Origin: Bacteroidales bacterium
GTDB lineage: Bacteria; Bacteroidota; Bacteroidia; Bacteroidales; F082
DNA length: 64,000 nt
Direction: 5' to 3'
Assembly: GCA_016285355.1 (NCBI GenBank)
Contig: JAEEQP010000017.1
Location: forward strand, 1-64,000
The notes beneath the pieces are model-generated. The model was not told the DNA's origin, did no database searches, and worked only from the letters and a program-made list of their open reading frames with translations. Below, piece by piece: positions 59,411-64,000 of the stretch; the first letter of the stretch is position 1; each line of letters starts with the position of its first letter. The position numbers were made by a program, and so were the translations under genes.

Positions 59411-60748
59411 ATGAATTTTGTTCAAAACATAATAGATGAAATAATAGACCAATACATGTTTGCGGATAATACAAAACGACCGTGGATTATTGGTTTTAGT
59501 GGTGGCAAAGATTCTACTGTTATGTTGCAATTGGTGTGGAAAGCTTTAGAAAAAGCAAAGCATTTTCACGGATTTGTTGCACGAGATATTTATGTTGTAT
59601 GCAACGACACGATGATTGAGAATCCTATCATATTGGAATATGTAAACCGTGTATTAGACAAAATAGAATTGGCTGCTGTTGAACAAGATATGCCAATCAG
59701 AGTTATTAGAACTCGTCCCCGATTGGAAGATTCTTTATGGGTTAATATGATTGGTAAAGGTTATCCAGCCCCCAATAATGCATTCCGTTGGTGTACTGAA
59801 AGATTGAAAATAAAGCCAACGGCTCGTTTTATTACAGAACAAGTTGATGAATTTGGCGAGGCCATTATTTTGATAGGAACACGCTATTCTGAAAGTGCAA
59901 ACCGCGCTCGAACAATGAACAAACATGCTGTTAAGGGAAAACGTTTGACCAAACATCCTACCCAGCCAAACACTTTCATGTATGCTCCGATTAGATATTT
60001 GATGTTGGAACAAGTTTGGTACATTATTAATACCATGCCTTCTCCTTGGGGCGCTAGCAATGAAGAATTATTTCATATTTATGCTAATGCGAGTGCGGAT
60101 GACTATGAATGCCCTGTTGTTGTAACAAGTACTGAACACAAATCTTGCGGACAGAGCCGCTTTGGATGTTGGATGTGTTCTGTTGTCAAGGAGGACAAAT
60201 CAATGGCAGCACTAATCAATAACGGATTTCCGTGGCTATCTCCTTTATTGACATATAGAAATGAAATAGTTTCTCAGCGTAATAGAACAGAAAATCGAAT
60301 GGCTAAAAGAAGAAATGGAACCACGGCAGTAAATGATAGGGGTTCATATAAGCCAGAATACCGCGCGTTGTTATTGAAACGATTGTTGGAAACGCAAAAA
60401 GAGATACAACAGAATGGGCATAATGTTGAATTGATTACAAATCAAGAACTCATTGCGATTCAAACTATTTGGTATCGAGATTTTGTTTTCAATTACAAAG
60501 TTTCAAGAATATATCAAGATGTTTATAAAACAAAATTAGATATGAAAGAACAGAATGAGAAAACAGAGAAAGAATTGGATCTGTTGAGAAAGTCATGCGA
60601 TGAAAACCCTCATGATTTTGACTTAATCCAAGAGTTATTGACACTTCAGAAAAACAAGTCGCTTTTGAACCGAAAACGTGGTTTAGAAGATGATATAGAG
60701 TCACGTATTGAAGAATATATCAAAAGAGAAAAAGGAAATGCAGATTAA
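59411..60748 (+). CDS. dndC: DNA phosphorothioation protein DndC
   Basis: 445 aa PAPS-reductase-like enzyme that works with a cysteine desulfurase to place sulfur in the DNA backbone. PP-loop SGGKDS at residues 30-35. Iron-sulfur cysteines: RWCTERLKIKP and SCGQSRFGCWMC. The C-terminal 100 residues are helical and charged. Overlaps dndD by 11 bp. dndA is not in the window; a general cysteine desulfurase often stands in. dndB is not seen upstream. Confidence 0.95.
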   Translation: MNFVQNIIDEIIDQYMFADNTKRPWIIGFSGGKDSTVMLQLVWKALEKAKHFHGFVARDIYVVCNDTMIENPIILEYVNRVLDKIELAAVEQDMPIRVIRTRPRLEDSLWVNMIGKGYPAPNNAFRWCTERLKIKPTARFITEQVDEFGEAIILIGTRYSESANRARTMNKHAVKGKRLTKHPTQPNTFMYAPIRYLMLEQVWYIINTMPSPWGASNEELFHIYANASADDYECPVVVTSTEHKSCGQSRFGCWMCSVVKEDKSMAALINNGFPWLSPLLTYRNEIVSQRNRTENRMAKRRNGTTAVNDRGSYKPEYRALLLKRLLETQKEIQQNGHNVELITNQELIAIQTIWYRDFVFNYKVSRIYQDVYKTKLDMKEQNEKTEKELDLLRKSCDENPHDFDLIQELLTLQKNKSLLNRKRGLEDDIESRIEEYIKREKGNAD

Positions 60749-62855
60749 GGAGATAACTTTAAATAACTTCCGAATATACAAAGGAGAAAACACTATCAAC
60801 TTATTACCTGAAGGTGATAAAAACATCATTGTTATTAGTGGCAAAAACGGATTTGGTAAAACTACGTTTTTAATGTCATTGGTATGGTGTCTTTATGGCA
60901 AACAAATGGATGCTGTTGATGAATTGTATAAAAAGGAAATTGCTGATAAAGGTGGATACGGAAAATATATTGGTAATACTCTTAATCGGTTGGCAAAGTT
61001 GGAAAGAGATTCAAAATTTTCAGTCTCAATAACATTCAAGGATGTAAAAATCCCTGAAATAACTTGCAACGAGGTCAAGATTACTAGAACACTTGATACT
61101 ATCACCAGCACTACTGATAAGGTTGAAGTATTGATTGATGGTTATCCGAATCAACTAATCCAAGATTTGACTACTGATAAGCAAGATGGCGCAGAAATAT
61201 TCATTAGAGACTTCATACTTCCTATTGAAATCGCAAAATTCTTTTTCTTTGATGCTGAAAAAATAGTTTCATTGGCTGAAATCAATTCGCCAGAACAAAG
61301 AAAACTTTTAAGCAAAGCATATACTGAGGTATTAGGAATTAAGAAGTATGAGGACCTAAAAGATCGTTTGGAAAATATACAAGATAAGTACAGGAAAAAA
61401 TCAGCTACTCCAAAAGAAAAAGCGGAACTTAATCAGATAGAAACGGACATTAAAAACAACACGATTGAAATTGAATCGATAGAAGAATCCATAAGAATTC
61501 TTGAGGAAGAAAAGATAGAGAAACAAGGAGAATCTAATGAAATCCAGATGAGGTTGGTTCAAGAGGGTAATGTAATGACATTGGAACAACTAAATAATTT
61601 GAAAAACGAGGAAAGGGCTCTAGACGAAAAAATAGTCTCTTTGCAGAACGAATTAAAATCCTTATTTGATTTAATTCCTTTTGGGTTGGCGGGAGAAACA
61701 TTGATGGATGTTTCTACACAATTAGAGAATGAGAGGAATTATAAGGAAAGTAAATACAAGCAAGAGGATGTTAGAGAAAAATCGAAAAACATTATAAATG
61801 ATATAGAAAAAGAAAGGGTAACTGAAAAACTTGTTTTTGATACAGAAATTCGCGATTTTTACGAGAAACAAATAGAGAAACAAATCAAGAAATATTTTTA
61901 TTCCGATTTGCCAGAATTACCCAAAATGTTTCGTGCCCTTCATGATTTTTCTTCTGAGCAAACCAACGAAATATTATCATTGATAGGAAACCTAAAACAC
62001 TCATTTAAAGAATCTTTTACCAAAATTAGTGATACTTATTCTCGAACGAAGAGTGATCTTGATTCCATTCGTAGGAAAATAAGAAATGCTGAAAAAGATA
62101 CCGAGGACGAGTATTTCGCAGAATTAAGGAATAAAAAAGAGGGGTTTGACAAAAGGGTTTTGAATATTAACAACGAGATACAAGATTATTATGAAAGAAT
62201 TGGAGCTATAAAAGCTACGATTAAGAGTTTACGACAAAACCAAGAAACTTTGAGGAAGAAACTTGATGATTCTCGTCGTTATTCGGAAAAGGATCATAAA
62301 ACAAATGAAGTCCTTCAAGAATTGAAACATTTTATCAAAGAGTTTAAAGATACTACGAAAAAGAAATTGGGCGAAAACATTCTTGATGAATTACAGATTT
62401 TGATGCATAAGAAAGGTTTTATTCATAGAGTTGAAGTGTCAATAAATCAAGCAGGGGATGATATTGATATAATACTTTATAATGATAGGAATGAAAAAAT
62501 AGATAAGAGTTCTTTGTCAATGGGAGAAAGGCAAATGTACGCTTCAGCACTACTTAAATCCCTTGTTGCTGAATCTGATATCGAGTTTCCTGTATTTATT
62601 GACAGCCCGATGCAGAAGTTTGACCCAGAGCATTCAGAGAATGTAATTAGAGAGTTTTATCCCACAGTATCAAATCAAGTCGTTTTATTCCCATTGCTCA
62701 TTAAAGAATTGTCAGAAAAAGAATACGAGCAGATGCTAAAACCAAATGTGAGCAAAGCATATCTAATTGACAATGTGAATGCAGATGCTTCGCGTTTTAT
62801 TGAAGTTAACCCTGATTGTTTAATTGAAAAGTACTACGATTTATATGCAAATTAA
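60738..62855 (+). CDS. dndD: DNA phosphorothioation ATPase DndD
   Basis: 705 aa from the ATG at 60738 (MQIKEITLNNFRIY). SMC/Rad50-like: Walker A GKNGFGKTT, two coiled-coil stretches (~220-290 and ~440-560), signature SLSMGERQMYASALL and Walker B with FPVFIDSPMQKFD. Needed for phosphorothioation; thought to open or nick DNA. Start overlaps dndC and its end overlaps the next gene (11 bp each), so one operon. Confidence 0.93.
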   Translation: MQIKEITLNNFRIYKGENTINLLPEGDKNIIVISGKNGFGKTTFLMSLVWCLYGKQMDAVDELYKKEIADKGGYGKYIGNTLNRLAKLERDSKFSVSITFKDVKIPEITCNEVKITRTLDTITSTTDKVEVLIDGYPNQLIQDLTTDKQDGAEIFIRDFILPIEIAKFFFFDAEKIVSLAEINSPEQRKLLSKAYTEVLGIKKYEDLKDRLENIQDKYRKKSATPKEKAELNQIETDIKNNTIEIESIEESIRILEEEKIEKQGESNEIQMRLVQEGNVMTLEQLNNLKNEERALDEKIVSLQNELKSLFDLIPFGLAGETLMDVSTQLENERNYKESKYKQEDVREKSKNIINDIEKERVTEKLVFDTEIRDFYEKQIEKQIKKYFYSDLPELPKMFRALHDFSSEQTNEILSLIGNLKHSFKESFTKISDTYSRTKSDLDSIRRKIRNAEKDTEDEYFAELRNKKEGFDKRVLNINNEIQDYYERIGAIKATIKSLRQNQETLRKKLDDSRRYSEKDHKTNEVLQELKHFIKEFKDTTKKKLGENILDELQILMHKKGFIHRVEVSINQAGDDIDIILYNDRNEKIDKSSLSMGERQMYASALLKSLVAESDIEFPVFIDSPMQKFDPEHSENVIREFYPTVSNQVVLFPLLIKELSEKEYEQMLKPNVSKAYLIDNVNADASRFIEVNPDCLIEKYYDLYAN

Positions 62856-64000
62856 CATAAGAACATCTGAGGCGAATCAAGATATTGTCAGACAGCTCAC
62901 GGCAAAATTGCCAGTCGGGACTAAGGAAAATGTTATTGCTCGAATAGCTTTGGCCTATTCTTTGCAAAGTGGAAAAAAGTTCTCTTCATCTGAATTTTCC
63001 GTATACGATTCAAAAGGCAAAGAGTATAAAGACCATATTCTATTTGATGAACAATACCGTGATTTTTATATTGCATTAATTTGCCAGCATTATGGTATTT
63101 ATAAAACTGACGAAAACATTAGAACCTATGTAAAACTACATATAGATCATGGTTTGGAGCTTATGGACAATTTATTCCATAACAATAACAATTATACATT
63201 CATAGATTTCTTAGTTGAGCATTTGGATAAAGGAATTTCTTCTTTGAATACGATAGAAAACGTATATGGAGCTGTTACGAACAACAATCAGAACATTGAG
63301 AAATCATCATTTGGCGAAGCTATTAAGATACCTATTGGAAATGATTTGAATACAGGAGAAGAAGTCGTTTTGAATTTCAATAATACTAATTTGTATAACA
63401 ACAACCATATCGCAATTGCCGGAAGTTCTGGGACGGGCAAAACGCAATTTGCGTTGTATTTATTGAAAGAAATTGCGGAAAAGTCAAATCATCTTGTAAA
63501 TTTCATCTACTTGGATTTCAAAGGTTTGAAAGATGATGATTTGATAAACATGCAGCCTTTCTTCGAAAAAACAAAGGCTAAATTTATTAATGCACCAATT
63601 ACTCCTTTTCCTGTAAATCCTTTGTCTTTTATCGATAGCATTAACGATGTGAATAAACAAATGGGTATTGACAAGTTTGTTGACATTGTTTGCAAGTATT
63701 CTAATATTGGTATTAAGCAAAAAGGGAAATTAAGAGAAGCCACCCAAGAAGCTTTCTTGTCAAAAAAGCCAGGAGAGCACCCTGTTTTGCCAGAAATCAA
63801 TGACAGATTGTTGGAAATTGTTGGAGATAAAAGAGATACACTAACAGAAATAATTGGTGAATTAAGTCGGTATAATATTTTCCAAGAAGATAAGAAATCA
63901 AACAATTTTTTAAACCAAAATGTCTATCTTTCATTGTCTGGTGATTTGTCAAGTTCTGTTCGATTCACCTCTTTATTCTTGATTATTAACTACATCTATA
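62845..64000 (+). CDS. dndE: DndE domain fused to a HerA/FtsK-like P-loop ATPase, 3' end outside window
   Basis: The frame opens at the ATG at 62845 and is open for the remaining 385 codons with no stop. Residues 1-~112 match DndE (ENVIARIALAYSLQSGK, YKDHILFDEQYRDFYIALIC, VKLHIDHGLELMDNL). After ~75 linker residues a P-loop GSSGTGKT lies at 193-200, followed by FIYLDFKGLKDDD and VYLSLSGDLSSSVRF, resembling the HerA/FtsK-type DNA-pumping ATPases. DndE alone is ~110-130 aa. The ATPase part could act in restriction (as DptH-type proteins do) or in DNA handling for modification. Confidence 0.85.
   Translation, partial: MQINIRTSEANQDIVRQLTAKLPVGTKENVIARIALAYSLQSGKKFSSSEFSVYDSKGKEYKDHILFDEQYRDFYIALICQHYGIYKTDENIRTYVKLHIDHGLELMDNLFHNNNNYTFIDFLVEHLDKGISSLNTIENVYGAVTNNNQNIEKSSFGEAIKIPIGNDLNTGEEVVLNFNNTNLYNNNHIAIAGSSGTGKTQFALYLLKEIAEKSNHLVNFIYLDFKGLKDDDLINMQPFFEKTKAKFINAPITPFPVNPLSFIDSINDVNKQMGIDKFVDIVCKYSNIGIKQKGKLREATQEAFLSKKPGEHPVLPEINDRLLEIVGDKRDTLTEIIGELSRYNIFQEDKKSNNFLNQNVYLSLSGDLSSSVRFTSLFLIINYIY

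Overview
This window comes from a Bacteroidota chromosome, most likely order Bacteroidales. The main evidence is the repeated TAnnTTTG promoter -7 element, a cargo protein ending in a T9SS type A sorting domain, BspA-like leucine-rich repeats, a GH89 lipoprotein, a NusG/UpxY-type operon regulator and a TssK/TssF/TssG/ClpV type VI secretion locus without TssJ/TssL/TssM.

Layout. 1-12.4 kb is mostly housekeeping and accessory: glyA (5' end cut off), an unrecognised two-gene pair, a BspA-like surface protein, a DUF1846 protein with a repeat-derived N-terminus, a lipoprotein, a GH89 glycosidase, a guanine-deaminase-like enzyme, and a TM1266-like regulator followed by hydG of [FeFe]-hydrogenase maturation. 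From 47.4 down to 12.5 kb, almost everything is on the minus strand: one very long T6SS operon opened by a NusG-family protein. In transcription order it holds ClpV (TssH), TssB, TssC, two Hcp (TssD), VgrG, a T9SS cargo, an outer-membrane barrel, a PAAR-like papain-fold toxin, a Tle1-like lipase with a DUF2931 partner, then a ubiquitin-like conjugation cassette (Ubl, E2, two envelope proteins, membrane JAB protease, vWA-RING-FHA membrane protein, E1), then TssG, TssK, TssE, TssF, a class-3 lipase and a LysM glucosaminidase. A Ser/Thr kinase, a periplasmic protein and a PP2C phosphatase follow, probably from their own promoter.

The notable system is this T6SS with an E1-E2-RING-Ubl-JAB set physically embedded between effector and baseplate genes. 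The gaps are 8-21 bp or ATGA overlaps. The FHA domain, kinase and PP2C add a threonine-phosphorylation layer. No TssJ/L/M and no clear TssN-R were recognised, so the cassette's membrane proteins may take the place of the usual envelope complex. That last step is inference.

47.7-52.1 kb carries a DPP-IV-like peptidase, a YoeB-type toxin-antitoxin pair and a YfcC-family carrier. 52.1-59.4 kb is a repeat-rich, decaying accessory region: a Fic protein flanked by direct repeats, an RloA-like ATPase with a truncated RloB, a phosphodiester glycosidase whose 3' end is duplicated 1.75 kb downstream, an AAA/DUF4143 ATPase, a 28-bp tandem repeat, a DIP1984-family protein, and 3' remnants of a second DUF4143 gene and a second RloA gene. 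59.4-64 kb holds DNA phosphorothioation genes dndC and dndD, and a DndE domain fused to a P-loop ATPase that runs off the window.
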